64,000 nucleotides of DNA. It comes from Crocinitomicaceae bacterium (GTDB lineage: Bacteria > Bacteroidota > Bacteroidia > Flavobacteriales_D > Crocinitomicaceae). Location: the NCBI GenBank assembly GCA_021325675.1, contig JAJTCM010000007.1, positions 1 to 64,000 of the forward strand. The letters are read 5' to 3'. Positions 1 through 9,214 of the stretch are shown one piece after another (the first letter of the stretch is position 1; every line of letters starts with the position of its first letter). The translations under genes were made by a program, and so were the position numbers. Under the pieces are notes generated by a model. The model saw nothing but the letters and a program-made list of their open reading frames with translations. It ran no database searches and had not been told where the DNA came from.

Positions 1-75
1 AATTTTACTTTTTTTTCTCCTCTAACCAATCTTTTCAACACTTATCTTTTGAAAACGTTTCCTCAAAAGCGAGTG

Positions 76-106
76 CAAAGATACAGTGCTTTTTTGGATT
101 TGCAAG
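76..106 (-). promoter_or_regulatory. Bacteroidota-type promoter reading out of the left edge
   Basis: Read on the minus strand, a -7 box TATCTTTG (76-83) lies 19 bases downstream of a TTG -33 element (103-105). This matches the TTTG-N19-TAnnTTTG pattern of Bacteroidota housekeeping promoters. It would drive a minus-strand gene that starts to the left of the window. The leader on the left (1-70) carries a small CTTTTGA/TCAAAAG inverted repeat and ends before any gene is visible. Confidence 0.5.
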
Positions 107-166
107 CATTCCGATAAAAAAAATTGAAAGTTTTTTAAACTAATTTTACAAGGGGTTAATATACAG

Positions 167-1144
167 CTAGTTTGAGCTTAATATTTTTTTAATCAATTCT
201 GAGGTTTCCAGGGATAAGGGCGCATTCTTATGCTTAATACCTTCTTCAATGGGAATACTATACAGTACATCGCCCTTAGAAGCCACCATCAGGCCGGTTT
301 TACCGCTAACTAGCAGGTCCACAGCATATATGCCCATTTTTGTTGCCAAAATCCGGTCAAAAGCGCTGGGCGCACCACCCCGCTGCAGGTGACCCAAAAC
401 GGTAGAACGCATATCAACATCAGGTAAAATTTCTTTCATTTTTGTGATCAGATCACTGGCACCACCCCCATCATCACCTTCTGCAACAATCACAATAACG
501 CTTTTCCGGACAGCGAGACTTTCCACTAACTGGCGGCTCACTTCATTGATATCGGTTTTTTGTTCGGGGATCAGCACCATATCAATGCCGGAAGCAATGG
601 CAGCGTTCAGGGCAATAAACCCGGAGTTCCGCCCCATGACCTCAATGAAAAAGACCCGGTGATGGCTCTGGGCCGTGTCACGGATTTTATCAATTGCATC
701 CACAACCGTATTCAAAGCGGTATCATACCCGATCGTACGGTCCGTTCCATATATATCATTGTCAATTGTTCCGGGAATACCGATTATTGGGACCTTCATT
801 TCTTTCGCCAGGATGGTTGCCCCGGTAAAAGTTCCGTCACCGCCAATAACGACCAGGCCTTCGATGCCCAGCCCTTTGAGGTTTTCGATTGCTTTTTTAC
901 GAAAAGCTGCATCTTTGAATTCCTCGGAGCGGGCTGTCCCGAGAATTGTGCCGCCCAAATGAAGTGAGTTGAGCACAACATCTTCTGTCAACAGAAAAAT
1001 ATCCCCCGCAATCATTCCTTTATATCCGTCACGGATCCCGTAAGGCTCCATTTCGTAGTAAAGCGCGGTCTTTACGATGGCACGTAAACACGCATTCATG
1101 CCCGGGGAATCACCCCCGGAAGTTAAAAACGCAATTTTTTTCAT
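167..1144 (-). CDS. pfkA: ATP-dependent 6-phosphofructokinase
   Basis: Converts fructose 6-phosphate and ATP to fructose 1,6-bisphosphate, the committed step of glycolysis, in the cytoplasm. The 325-residue product has the usual length of bacterial PfkA. It shows the N-terminal nucleotide loop TSGGDSPGMNA, the GGDGTFTGA loop, the catalytic segment GTIDNDIYGTD and the substrate-binding MGRNSGF motif. I place the start at the ATG of MKKIAFLTSGG (1142-1144); a longer reading to 1204 adds 20 residues with no family similarity. It is transcribed away from the sigma-factor operon, and only 66 bases separate the two starts. No good promoter match was found in that gap. The family is certain; whether it uses ATP rather than pyrophosphate is inferred from the GGDGT loop. 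Confidence 0.95.
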   Translation of the reverse strand: MKKIAFLTSGGDSPGMNACLRAIVKTALYYEMEPYGIRDGYKGMIAGDIFLLTEDVVLNSLHLGGTILGTARSEEFKDAAFRKKAIENLKGLGIEGLVVIGGDGTFTGATILAKEMKVPIIGIPGTIDNDIYGTDRTIGYDTALNTVVDAIDKIRDTAQSHHRVFFIEVMGRNSGFIALNAAIASGIDMVLIPEQKTDINEVSRQLVESLAVRKSVIVIVAEGDDGGGASDLITKMKEILPDVDMRSTVLGHLQRGGAPSAFDRILATKMGIYAVDLLVSGKTGLMVASKGDVLYSIPIEEGIKHKNAPLSLETSELIKKILSSN

Positions 1145-1210
1145 ATTTTTGACTGAATCTTCCCCTAAAGTTATGGAAAAAATCAATGTCCTGCATCTGA
1201 ACAAATAGAT

Positions 1211-1786
1211 ATGTTTTCATTTAAACGGAATAAATACCGGCAATTGAGCGATGCGGAGCTCACCCAGGCCCTGAAACTACAGCAGGACAAGGCAGCGCTG
1301 AGCGTTATATACGAACGTTATTCCCACCTCGTGCTCGGTACCTGTCTGAAATACCTGAAGGACGAAGCGGAAGCCCAGGACCTCACGTCTAAAATATTCG
1401 AGGAGCTTGTTCCTAAAATTGTGCGCCATGAGATCAGTTATTTCAAAGCCTGGCTCTATCAACTGGTGAAAAATGAATGCCTGATGCACCTGCGCAAAAA
1501 CCAATACCTGTTCGTGCGGAATGATTTTGCCGGCATCACCACGGAAGCCAGCACCGAGGATAAGCACGCCAAAGAACGCAAGATGGAACTCCTGGAAGAA
1601 GCAATCGAACAGCTTAACCAGGAACAGGCTGACAGCATCCGCTTATTTTATCTCGAAAACAAATCTTACGCCGAGATCAGCCTGGAGCTAAAACTCGACC
1701 TGAACAAAGTGAAAAGCTATATCCAAAACGGAAAACGAAACCTGAAGAATTTATTACTGCAACATGAAGAATTTGAACAAAAATAA
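1211..1786 (+). CDS. ECF-type RNA polymerase sigma factor
   Basis: A 191-residue sigma-70 family protein of the extracytoplasmic-function type. Region 2 is visible around residues 25-95 (YERYSHLVLGTCLKYL through the KAWLYQLVKNECLMHLRK segment). Region 4 follows at about 130-185, with a helix-turn-helix around KSYAEISLELKLDLNKVKSY. A short acidic linker separates them. The gene overlaps the next one by 23 bases, so the two are surely co-transcribed; in this phylum such a partner is often a membrane anti-sigma or sensor. The target regulon cannot be read from the sequence. The spacing suggests it controls, or is coupled to, the lipoprotein and TPR genes downstream. Confidence 0.88.
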   Translation: MFSFKRNKYRQLSDAELTQALKLQQDKAALSVIYERYSHLVLGTCLKYLKDEAEAQDLTSKIFEELVPKIVRHEISYFKAWLYQLVKNECLMHLRKNQYLFVRNDFAGITTEASTEDKHAKERKMELLEEAIEQLNQEQADSIRLFYLENKSYAEISLELKLDLNKVKSYIQNGKRNLKNLLLQHEEFEQK

Positions 1787-2819
1787 AATCCATAGCCGGG
1801 CAGACTTTGAAAAGCTGGCACAAAGCGGGAACATTCCGCCGGAGCTGGATGACTTTGAGCGTGACGCACTGGAAGGCTGGAAAACCAACGCCGCTTCTTT
1901 CGACTTGCTGAAGAAAACCGATAAACGCTTTTTGAAACAGAAAACATACCTCTGGATGGCGGCCGTTTTAGTGCCTGTTTTTGTCCTTATATATATAGGT
2001 GTAAATTTCAACTCCGGAAACACCCCGAAAACGGGCAAAAAATCCAGTCAGATCAAAAGGGCTTATATCGAAAAAACGGACGTGGAAACGCCGGCGAAAA
2101 TCGAAGATCTGAAACCTATTGCTCAAAAGAAAATCATCCTCGCTAAAACCCTCCAGCAAAACTTCCAGGATAAAAACGAAACCCAGCAGCGGGAAACAAG
2201 CGCAGTAAATGAAGAAAACCCAGAGATTGAGCTGGAAACAAAAAAAGCCGAAGAGATCCGGGACAACCTTCCTGTTAAAACAGAAAGACACAATTTAAAG
2301 GCAGCTGAAATGTATGTGAACGATCTCCTGATAGTGGATTACAGAAAATACCGCTTCAAACCGGCCATTAAAACCGAACAGGCGATTATCACCGGTACAC
2401 CGGCCAACATGGAGTCGCAGGAGGACGAGGTCGAAGAGATGCAATGGGAACAGGTCAATATCCCTTACGTGGAATACATCAGTAAAACGATGGGGATTTT
2501 CGCCAGGGGCAATTACAAAAAAGCGCTTACCCGTTACCTGGAAATCCTGGACACTTACCCGGACGACCTGAACGCAAGTTTTTACGGCGCGCTCTGCTAT
2601 TACAATTTAGGCGAATTCGACCGGGCCTACCAGCTTTTTACTTCCTGCAAAATTCATAAATTCAACAATTTCACTGAAGAATCCGCCTGGTATGGCGCTA
2701 AATCCCTCATTTCCATGAAAGAAACCGACAAAGCTAAAATGCAGCTGGAAGAAATCATTTCCAATAAGGGTTTTTATGCTGAAAAGGCCAGGATTGAACT
2801 GGAAAAGCTCAAAAAATGA
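1764..2819 (+). CDS. Single-pass membrane protein with C-terminal TPR repeats, sigma-factor partner
   Basis: 351 residues. The N-terminal cytoplasmic stretch contains a DDFERDALEGW motif of the type seen in Bacteroidota proteins paired with ECF sigma factors. One transmembrane helix follows (about 64-82, WMAAVLVPVFVLIYIGV). Next come a long charged low-complexity periplasmic segment (about 90-220) and two or three TPR-like helices at the C-terminus (about 235-345). The start codon lies inside the sigma-factor gene. A role as anti-sigma factor or membrane sensor is inferred from the overlap and topology only; no classical zinc anti-sigma motif is present. The TPR part could equally scaffold the two downstream envelope proteins. 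Confidence 0.75.
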   Translation: MKNLNKNKIHSRADFEKLAQSGNIPPELDDFERDALEGWKTNAASFDLLKKTDKRFLKQKTYLWMAAVLVPVFVLIYIGVNFNSGNTPKTGKKSSQIKRAYIEKTDVETPAKIEDLKPIAQKKIILAKTLQQNFQDKNETQQRETSAVNEENPEIELETKKAEEIRDNLPVKTERHNLKAAEMYVNDLLIVDYRKYRFKPAIKTEQAIITGTPANMESQEDEVEEMQWEQVNIPYVEYISKTMGIFARGNYKKALTRYLEILDTYPDDLNASFYGALCYYNLGEFDRAYQLFTSCKIHKFNNFTEESAWYGAKSLISMKETDKAKMQLEEIISNKGFYAEKARIELEKLKK

Positions 2820-2915
2820 GCCCAGAAACGGCCGTTTCAAAAATTAACGATTTTTAAGTCGGCTTTTTTCCTGAAAATCGTAACTTTAAGGTCTGATTTT
2901 TGATTGGGAAACCAC

Positions 2916-3443
2916 ATGAGATATGCTGCATTTTTGATTTTGACTTTATCGCTCCTTGCTTGCCAGGATTTGAAAAAGGACGGACAAATCAAAGAAATTG
3001 AAGCGCTGGAACAAAAGCTTGACAGGATTAAACAGGTTTTGGAGGACAACCGCACGGATTCAGTAACGCTGATCATTGCCAATGCAGCACTTGTGGAAGA
3101 TAACCTGCGGATTCGGGCCGAATCTGATACAGTGACACGCGAACAAGGCGAAAAAATCAATGAGTTCAAAAAGATCCGTCAGCAATTGCCTCCCGTATTG
3201 AAAATCCACAGTGAGCTCCAAAAAAGGATCCGGGAAGAAGAAAAAGCGCTGCAAAACCTGAAAGCGGACATTGACAAAGCGGCAGGTGACAAAGCAAAAT
3301 ACGATGAGTATATCGCCCTGGAACGCCAAAAAACGACAGAGTTGGGAACAGAGCTTGAAAACACGCTCGCGGTCCGGAAGCAATGTTTTGACTCATACAA
3401 ACGTTTACATAAGGAAATGGAAGCATTTTCAAAAAGCTTATAG
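2916..3443 (+). CDS. Coiled-coil lipoprotein of unknown function
   Basis: 175 residues. A signal peptide ends in the lipobox LLAC (cysteine at about residue 16), so the protein should be lipidated and held in the envelope. The rest is almost entirely charged heptad-like sequence (KEIEALEQKLDRIKQVL and similar), indicating a long coiled coil. I choose the ATG at 2916; a TTG four codons upstream is also in frame. It follows the sigma/TPR pair by about 100 bases and precedes the large TPR protein by 6 bases. The gap before it holds a perfect palindrome (2825-2838) and an ACGATTTT/AAAATCGT inverted repeat (2847-2881). No enzymatic motif was seen. Confidence 0.7.
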   Translation: MRYAAFLILTLSLLACQDLKKDGQIKEIEALEQKLDRIKQVLEDNRTDSVTLIIANAALVEDNLRIRAESDTVTREQGEKINEFKKIRQQLPPVLKIHSELQKRIREEEKALQNLKADIDKAAGDKAKYDEYIALERQKTTELGTELENTLAVRKQCFDSYKRLHKEMEAFSKSL

Positions 3444-3449
3444 AAGAAA

Positions 3450-5279
3450 ATGAAAATATATATCGGCATATTATTCCTGTTCATTACCCTCGGCTTGCGC
3501 GCCCAGGAAAGTGATTTACAGCTGGCACAATACTATTTTTCGAATGGTGAATTTGAAAAAGCCCTTCCTTATTGCCAGAAAGTTTACCAAAAGGACAACA
3601 GCAAATTCAATTTCCTGCGCTACTACGAATGCCTGCAGAAAACCGGCAACGAAAAAGATGCGGAAAAGCTCCTGAAAAAACAGATCAGCGCCCACAAGGA
3701 CGACCTGGACTTTACATTTATGCTGGCCGAGCTGTACCAAACCCAAAACAAAAGCAAGGACGCCACCAAAATTTACGAGGACCTCGTGGATGAATATGCC
3801 AAATCGAGCTTTACCGTGGCTGATCTTTACCAGCATTTCCGGAAGCGCAACCTGACGGACTGGGCCATGAAAACCCTGGAAACCGGCCGCAAGCAGCTAA
3901 AAAACGATTATCCGCTGCATATCCAGTTTGCGGAGCTTTATCTCATGCTGGGACAAACGGACAAAATGATCGAAGAGTACATCGAGTTCCTGGAAGTGCA
4001 GCCGAATAACCTCGACCAAATCCAGACTTCACTGAGCAACAACATCGACTTCACCAATGAAAACAGCAAAGAAGCCGATTTATTGAAGCAAAAGCTGCTC
4101 GAAAAAGTACAGAAAAAACCCAACGAAACAATTTACGCCGAAATGCTCATCTGGATGTTTATTCAGAAAAAACAATTTGCTTCGGCGATCGTTCAGGCCC
4201 AGGCGCTTGACAAACGTGAAGGAAATGACGGTTACCGCGTATTGGAAATCGGGAACATGTGCCTGCAGAACAAAAATTACAATGACGCCCGTAAAACCTT
4301 TAAATACGTGGTTTCCCTGGGTGATGACAAACAATATTATTTCCAGGCGGAATACGCATTGCTGAACACACGCTATACTGAAATTACGCAGCAGCGCAGT
4401 TACTCACAGGAAGAAATAACGGAAGCACTCGGCGAATACCAGGTAGTTCTCAACCGTCTCGGAATGAACCGGAAATCCGTAGCAATTATCCGGGAAATGG
4501 CCCACATCAAGGCTTTTTATGCCAATCAAACGGATGAAGCAATCGCCTTACTGAAAAAAGGACTGGAAATTCCCGGCTTGACCGCTATGGAAACCGCCGA
4601 GCTGAAAATGCTGCTGGCCGATACCTACGTGCTGATCAATGAAATCTGGGAGGCCTCACTCCTATATATGCAAGTGGATAAAGAATTTAAGTTTGACCCG
4701 ATCGGCTTTGAGGCTAAGTTCAAAAATGCCCGGATATTCTACTACGACGGCGATTTCAAATTTGCGCAGTCACAGCTGGACGTCCTGAAGCAATCTACCA
4801 CCAAGCTGATTGCCAACGACGCCATGAAGCTTTCGATTTTGATTACCGACAACTACGGTTTAGACAGTAATTTCGTTGCTATGAGCAAATTTGCCCAGGC
4901 GGATTTATTGCTTGAGCAGCATCAATATGCCAGCGCTTTCGAATTGTACGATTCCATCATGAAAGATTTTCCATACCACGGGCTAGCCGATGAAATCACG
5001 CTCCGCAAGGCGCAGGCCATGCAGCAGCAGGGAAAATGGACCGAAGCCGTTGCTTACCTTGAAGAGCTCCTCAAATACCATGCGCAGGATATTTTAGCTG
5101 ATGACGCCCTTTTCCAGCTCGGATCGATTTACGAAAACAATCTCCTCAATAACGAAAAAGCGATGGAGATGTATAAAAAAATCCTCTTCGAATACAAAGG
5201 AAGCCTTTACACCGCCGAAGCCAGGAAACGTTTGCGTATCCTCCGGGGTGATAAGGGGATCGAAGAGGATGAGCTTTAA
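3450..5279 (+). CDS. Large periplasmic TPR protein
   Basis: 609 residues with a cleavable signal peptide (about 1-19, ending LGLRAQ). The remainder is tandem TPR-type helical pairs spread over the whole length, for example FSNGEFEKALPYCQKVY near the start and DALFQLGSIYENNLLNNEKA near the end. It has no enzymatic domain. It begins 6 bases after the coiled-coil lipoprotein gene and is the last member of the sigma-factor cluster. Proteins of this type usually act as scaffolds for envelope assemblies. The partner here is unknown; the adjacent lipoprotein is the obvious candidate. Confidence 0.8.
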   Translation: MKIYIGILFLFITLGLRAQESDLQLAQYYFSNGEFEKALPYCQKVYQKDNSKFNFLRYYECLQKTGNEKDAEKLLKKQISAHKDDLDFTFMLAELYQTQNKSKDATKIYEDLVDEYAKSSFTVADLYQHFRKRNLTDWAMKTLETGRKQLKNDYPLHIQFAELYLMLGQTDKMIEEYIEFLEVQPNNLDQIQTSLSNNIDFTNENSKEADLLKQKLLEKVQKKPNETIYAEMLIWMFIQKKQFASAIVQAQALDKREGNDGYRVLEIGNMCLQNKNYNDARKTFKYVVSLGDDKQYYFQAEYALLNTRYTEITQQRSYSQEEITEALGEYQVVLNRLGMNRKSVAIIREMAHIKAFYANQTDEAIALLKKGLEIPGLTAMETAELKMLLADTYVLINEIWEASLLYMQVDKEFKFDPIGFEAKFKNARIFYYDGDFKFAQSQLDVLKQSTTKLIANDAMKLSILITDNYGLDSNFVAMSKFAQADLLLEQHQYASAFELYDSIMKDFPYHGLADEITLRKAQAMQQQGKWTEAVAYLEELLKYHAQDILADDALFQLGSIYENNLLNNEKAMEMYKKILFEYKGSLYTAEARKRLRILRGDKGIEEDEL

Positions 5280-5355
5280 TTTCTATTTTTGGGTTAACTC
5301 ATTTACCCCATAGTTAACGGGCTTCAATAACAGTATACTCAAAACACATTTACAT

Positions 5356-5631
5356 TTATTTTTTACCTATTGCCAGTAAAAAGTCATTCTTGTATTGCAA
5401 ACCAAGCGGTACTTCTGATTTACCTAACATGACCGAGGCGTTTTTGACAGCCGTTATGTGTTTTTTAGAAATTAAAAAGGAGCGGTGCACCCGTAAAAAA
5501 TCATTGCTCTGATCAAGCAATTCCTGCTCCATTTTCGAGAAGGAAACCAATGGCTTTAGAATCTTGCCGCTACTCAAAATTACCTTAGTATGATTTTTCA
5601 TTGCCTCACAAAATTGAATATCGCTTAACAA
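5356..5631 (-). CDS. LytTR DNA-binding half of a frameshifted response regulator
   Basis: 91 residues that correspond to the C-terminal LytTR DNA-binding domain (EAMKNHTKVILSSGK, FLRVHRSFLISKKHI, VPLGLQYKNDFL). The reading frame opens at a TTG inside the preceding receiver gene and overlaps it by 26 bases. Removing one base near 5626-5634 would join the two frames into a normal LytR/AlgR-type regulator of about 240 residues. The short form has no receiver and no good start of its own. This is therefore a broken gene, a sequencing error, or, least likely, two separate products. Confidence 0.65.
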   Translation of the reverse strand: MLSDIQFCEAMKNHTKVILSSGKILKPLVSFSKMEQELLDQSNDFLRVHRSFLISKKHITAVKNASVMLGKSEVPLGLQYKNDFLLAIGKK

Positions 5632-6085
5632 ATACGGGATAACTCATGCCTTCAGACTTAATATAAATCGTTTTGTCCTGGGGCAAAATTCCGTTTAAAG
5701 AATTTGTTGTCAATCTGATACTTTCAATAGCTTTAAAGGCAGCAATAGCAAATCGTTCAAACGAAAAAGGCTTCAGCAAATAATCAATCGCATTCACTTC
5801 ATAACTTGCGACGGCATATTCGGAATAAGCTGTTGTAAAAATTATTTTAATATCTTTTTTTACAATTTTAGCCATCGCTAAACCTGTCAGGTTGGGCATA
5901 TTAATATCTAAAAAAATAATTTGAATCGAATTGTCCCTTGATATCATCTCCAAAGCTTCGATTGCATTTTTACACTCACCCGCATTTTCCAGGCAAGCTA
6001 TTTGTGCAACATAGCTGCTAATAATTTTCCGGGCAATTGGCTCGTCATCCACAATGACAGACCGATATTTTTGACTGTTTTCCAT
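5606..6085 (-). CDS. LytTR-family response regulator, receiver half (frameshifted)
   Basis: 159 residues. The receiver domain is complete: acidic pair in VDDEPIARK, phospho-acceptor aspartate in IIFLDINMPNLTG, conserved lysine in DYLLKPF. After a linker the first strand of the LytTR domain begins (YIKSEGMSYPVF), then the frame runs into a premature stop at 5606-5608. The DNA-binding remainder continues in another frame (5356-5631). The start codon overlaps the stop of the upstream kinase gene by one base, so the two form a two-component operon. As written, this product could be phosphorylated but could not bind DNA. Confidence 0.8.
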   Translation of the reverse strand: MENSQKYRSVIVDDEPIARKIISSYVAQIACLENAGECKNAIEALEMISRDNSIQIIFLDINMPNLTGLAMAKIVKKDIKIIFTTAYSEYAVASYEVNAIDYLLKPFSFERFAIAAFKAIESIRLTTNSLNGILPQDKTIYIKSEGMSYPVFVKRYSIL

Positions 6086-7137
6086 TATTTTAAATGAATC
6101 GTTAGTGCAACATGGAAGAACCTTTCGTCCTGGTGAAAATTCAAAACATGCTTTTCATCCGGATAAAGGACGTTTAAGCGTTTTCTGGCATTTTCCAATC
6201 CAATTCCTTTTTCATGGGTGAAGCTATTCTGAGCATGTGTATTGTAATTGTTTTTCACATTCAAGCTTAAAACCCCGTCTTCCGTAACCGTAATGTTTAT
6301 GGCAATAAAAACAGGCTCATCTACTGTATTCCTGGCATGCTTAAATGCATTTTCAATAAAGATGATAAAAAGTAAAGGCGCGATCCGGTACTTTTCGCAA
6401 TCCTTTATATCTACACTAAATTCGATGTCTAAATTTGATTCCAGGCGGATTTTTTCTAATTCTATATAGTTCTTCAAATAATCTATTTCGTCTTTCAAAG
6501 GCACTTTTTCCTGCTGGGTCTCGTATAAGGAATAGCGCAGTAAGTCCGAGAGACGAATCATTAAATCAGGCAATTTTTTAGAATTCTCAACTGCTAATCC
6601 GTAAAAATTGTTCATCGTATTGAATAAAAAATGGGGGGAAATCTGTGCTTTCAAATTTTCCAGCTCAAAATGCAATTGCATTTTCTGTTGCTGATTCTGA
6701 TGGTAGCGGAGTATAAAATTATCTTTTAAATATTTGAAAACCACTACAAAAATATAGAACAAAAAGTAAATAGGAAGATTGTTCAGGATAATCTCACTGA
6801 GCTTTGAATTGGCAACGTTGGGTATGGATTGCATCATTCCTTTCATTAAAAAACCCCTCAAAACAACAAAGGAGAACCAAAGTAAAGCGCCCGAGGACAA
6901 GAATATAAAATAGTGCCTCTTAAGAACCATTCGCTTGTATAAAAACAGCGTTAAATACACAAATACCACGAAAAACAAATCCGACACAAGCATGAAATTC
7001 AAGTAGGCCGGATAGTACAAAACCGTTATGTAGTAATTTCTAAAAACGTATAAAACATAAAAAACCCAAAAAGCGCAATGCCAAACCCAGCGGTTTTCAA
7101 TAAGAATTTTGCTGATATTAAACTTTTCCGGTTTCAT
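6085..7137 (-). CDS. LytS/YehU-type sensor histidine kinase
   Basis: 350 residues. The N-terminal half carries four hydrophobic segments (about residues 15-35, 45-68, 76-97 and 120-140) and no recognisable sensory domain. The kinase region starts with the phospho-acceptor helix LKAQISPHFLFNTMNNFY typical of the His_kinase family that partners LytTR regulators. An ATPase domain follows, with the N-box FIIFIENAFKHA and a glycine box KGIGLENARKRL. It signals from the inner membrane to the LytTR regulator encoded immediately downstream (one-base overlap). The stimulus is unknown. Confidence 0.9.
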   Translation of the reverse strand: MKPEKFNISKILIENRWVWHCAFWVFYVLYVFRNYYITVLYYPAYLNFMLVSDLFFVVFVYLTLFLYKRMVLKRHYFIFLSSGALLWFSFVVLRGFLMKGMMQSIPNVANSKLSEIILNNLPIYFLFYIFVVVFKYLKDNFILRYHQNQQQKMQLHFELENLKAQISPHFLFNTMNNFYGLAVENSKKLPDLMIRLSDLLRYSLYETQQEKVPLKDEIDYLKNYIELEKIRLESNLDIEFSVDIKDCEKYRIAPLLFIIFIENAFKHARNTVDEPVFIAINITVTEDGVLSLNVKNNYNTHAQNSFTHEKGIGLENARKRLNVLYPDEKHVLNFHQDERFFHVALTIHLK

Positions 7138-7353
7138 GAATACGTTTTAAAAATCAAAGATGATCCTTTTTTTATTAAGCTGCAAACTTTAGGGACGAAC
7201 AGCGCATTTCCATGACAAAATACGATTTTATTGACTTCGTCAGGGTTTTTCATCTTTCCGGCTTCAAAACTTATGTATCCGGACCCAGGTAGTTTTTTTA
7301 ATCAGGGTATGTGCCTAATTTCGGTTTTGATAACCCCGTAAACTTTGGAAATC

Positions 7354-9186
7354 ATGAAAAAAATCTTACTTATTACAATTTTATTAGCTGCCTGTTTTCA
7401 GACGAATGCTATTACGTTTAAAGAAAACTTATTATTTACCTCCAGCATGGACGGCCAGCATGCCATTCCTGCGGTCTCAACTTCAGCTAAAGGAAATGGC
7501 AGCTTTATGCTGAACAAGACCAGGGACAGCATTTCTGTCAATATCAGCTTTGCCATGCTGAGCGGAGCTCCGGTCAACGTGAGTATTTACCAAGGAGCTG
7601 AAGGGACTAACGGTACCTTATTCCTGGATCTGACCCCATTTATTGTTGGCAATAAAATCGTTACCACAATCTCCGGAACAAATGTCACGGCTAACCTGGC
7701 AAAGTATTTTAGCGATGATTTATATGTTCTTGTAAAAACCGCCGACAACCCGGGCGGGGAAATTCGCGGACAGATAAAACTGGAAACGGATTTACATTTT
7801 GTATCCGATTTAAATCGTATGGAAACAATTCCTATGATCATGGAAGGCAGCGCTTATGGTTTAGGATCATTTGGCTTGTCTATGGACAATAGTAAATTAA
7901 ATTTTAAAATCATTTGCCAGGAGTTGACAGGAGCAATTACCAGTGCAAAATTATATGCGGGAACGACGGGAATGGTTGGTATTGAAGTAGCCGATATATC
8001 TTCTTTCATCAATGGCAATGTCATTACGGGAAGCATCATCCCTACGGTTTCCATGCTCAGTAGTTTACTCATTGGAGAAATATATCTGAACATTACAACA
8101 GCTCAAAATCCTTCCGGGGAGTTGAGGGCGCAATTAGTCAATCATAAGGGGCTTACCTTTGATGGTAGCCTGGATGGTTCACAGATGGTTCCGCCGGTTT
8201 CAACTCCGGGCCAGGGTGTTTGTGTCATTTATTTTAGTCCTGATTTAACAACGATGTATTACGATATTGTTGTTGACGGCGTTTCATCATCCATAGATTA
8301 TAGTCATTTACATATCGGTGATTTTGGCCAGCCCTATAATTCTTCCTCGGTTCAGGTAAATTTTACTGCAAATATCAATGGGCATAGAATCAAGGGAAGC
8401 GCAAATAACATCAGTGCAGTAAACAAAGCCAGGCTTTTGAGGAACAACTTAACACTCCTGATCCATACCGCAGATCATCCTCAGGGTGAGATCAGGTCGC
8501 AGGTAGTGAGGTATGCAAGAGAAGGCTTTAGCATAAATCTCGAAGGACAGCAAGTGGTGCCGCTTGTTGCAAGTGCGGCCTATGGCTCCGGAATTGTATC
8601 CATAAGCCGGGATGAAGAAAATGCCCGTTATGATTGGCTGGTAGGAAACCTGAGCTCTCCGGCTACCGATAGTCATTTCAAAAATAGTGTTAGCGGCCAA
8701 AACGGACCTGTTATTTATGATATGGGACCGGCAATGACTGTTGAAGGAAACAATGTTTCGGCAAGTGGTTTTTGGAAAAACGCTGACGCTACTCCTTTTT
8801 TAGCGCTCAATTCCGCTCAGTTTTCTGCTAACAGTGTTTACCTGGACGTTCATACCGGCGCTTTCCCGGACGGTGAAATAAGAGGCCAGGTCTTGAGTAA
8901 TTATGTGAATTATACATTAGGGACAAGCAGTGAGCTTTTAGATGTTGATTTCCTGGCTTATCCTAATCCGGGCGCAGGTACAATAACACTATCTATACCG
9001 GGCCTTAAGAATCCGAAAACCAGGATCGAAATCCTTGACCTGTCAGGACGGTGTGCTTTCAGTGATGAGTATTCCATTATCGGATCTGACTTAAACCTGG
9101 ATTTAAGTGCCTTATCAAAAGGGAATTATATTCTGAAAGTTTCAAATGATAACCACTCCACAACCAAAAAAATTACTTTAAATTAA
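7354..9186 (+). CDS. Secreted protein with four CHRD domains and a T9SS sorting domain
   Basis: 610 residues from the ATG at 7354; a TTG three codons upstream is also in frame. Signal peptide MKKILLITILLAACFQTNA. Four CHRD-type repeats follow, at about 25-130, 132-255, 257-385 and 388-520. Each ends in a variant of the same strand: GGEIRGQ, SGELRAQ, QGEIRSQ, DGEIRGQ. The last 75 residues are a T9SS type A sorting domain (FLAYPNPGAGTITL ... GNYILKVS). CHRD was first described in chordin; its bacterial role is not established. The protein should be exported across the outer membrane and be cell-surface attached or released. A strong terminator follows. Confidence 0.85.
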   Translation: MKKILLITILLAACFQTNAITFKENLLFTSSMDGQHAIPAVSTSAKGNGSFMLNKTRDSISVNISFAMLSGAPVNVSIYQGAEGTNGTLFLDLTPFIVGNKIVTTISGTNVTANLAKYFSDDLYVLVKTADNPGGEIRGQIKLETDLHFVSDLNRMETIPMIMEGSAYGLGSFGLSMDNSKLNFKIICQELTGAITSAKLYAGTTGMVGIEVADISSFINGNVITGSIIPTVSMLSSLLIGEIYLNITTAQNPSGELRAQLVNHKGLTFDGSLDGSQMVPPVSTPGQGVCVIYFSPDLTTMYYDIVVDGVSSSIDYSHLHIGDFGQPYNSSSVQVNFTANINGHRIKGSANNISAVNKARLLRNNLTLLIHTADHPQGEIRSQVVRYAREGFSINLEGQQVVPLVASAAYGSGIVSISRDEENARYDWLVGNLSSPATDSHFKNSVSGQNGPVIYDMGPAMTVEGNNVSASGFWKNADATPFLALNSAQFSANSVYLDVHTGAFPDGEIRGQVLSNYVNYTLGTSSELLDVDFLAYPNPGAGTITLSIPGLKNPKTRIEILDLSGRCAFSDEYSIIGSDLNLDLSALSKGNYILKVSNDNHSTTKKITLN

Positions 9187-9214
9187 ATTTTAATTATTCT
9201 AAATAGTTAAAATG

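Noticed and set aside
5606-5634. Programmed ribosomal frameshifting in the LytTR regulator
   Set aside because: No slippery heptamer, stimulatory stem or rare-codon stop context is visible; mutation or sequence error is simpler.
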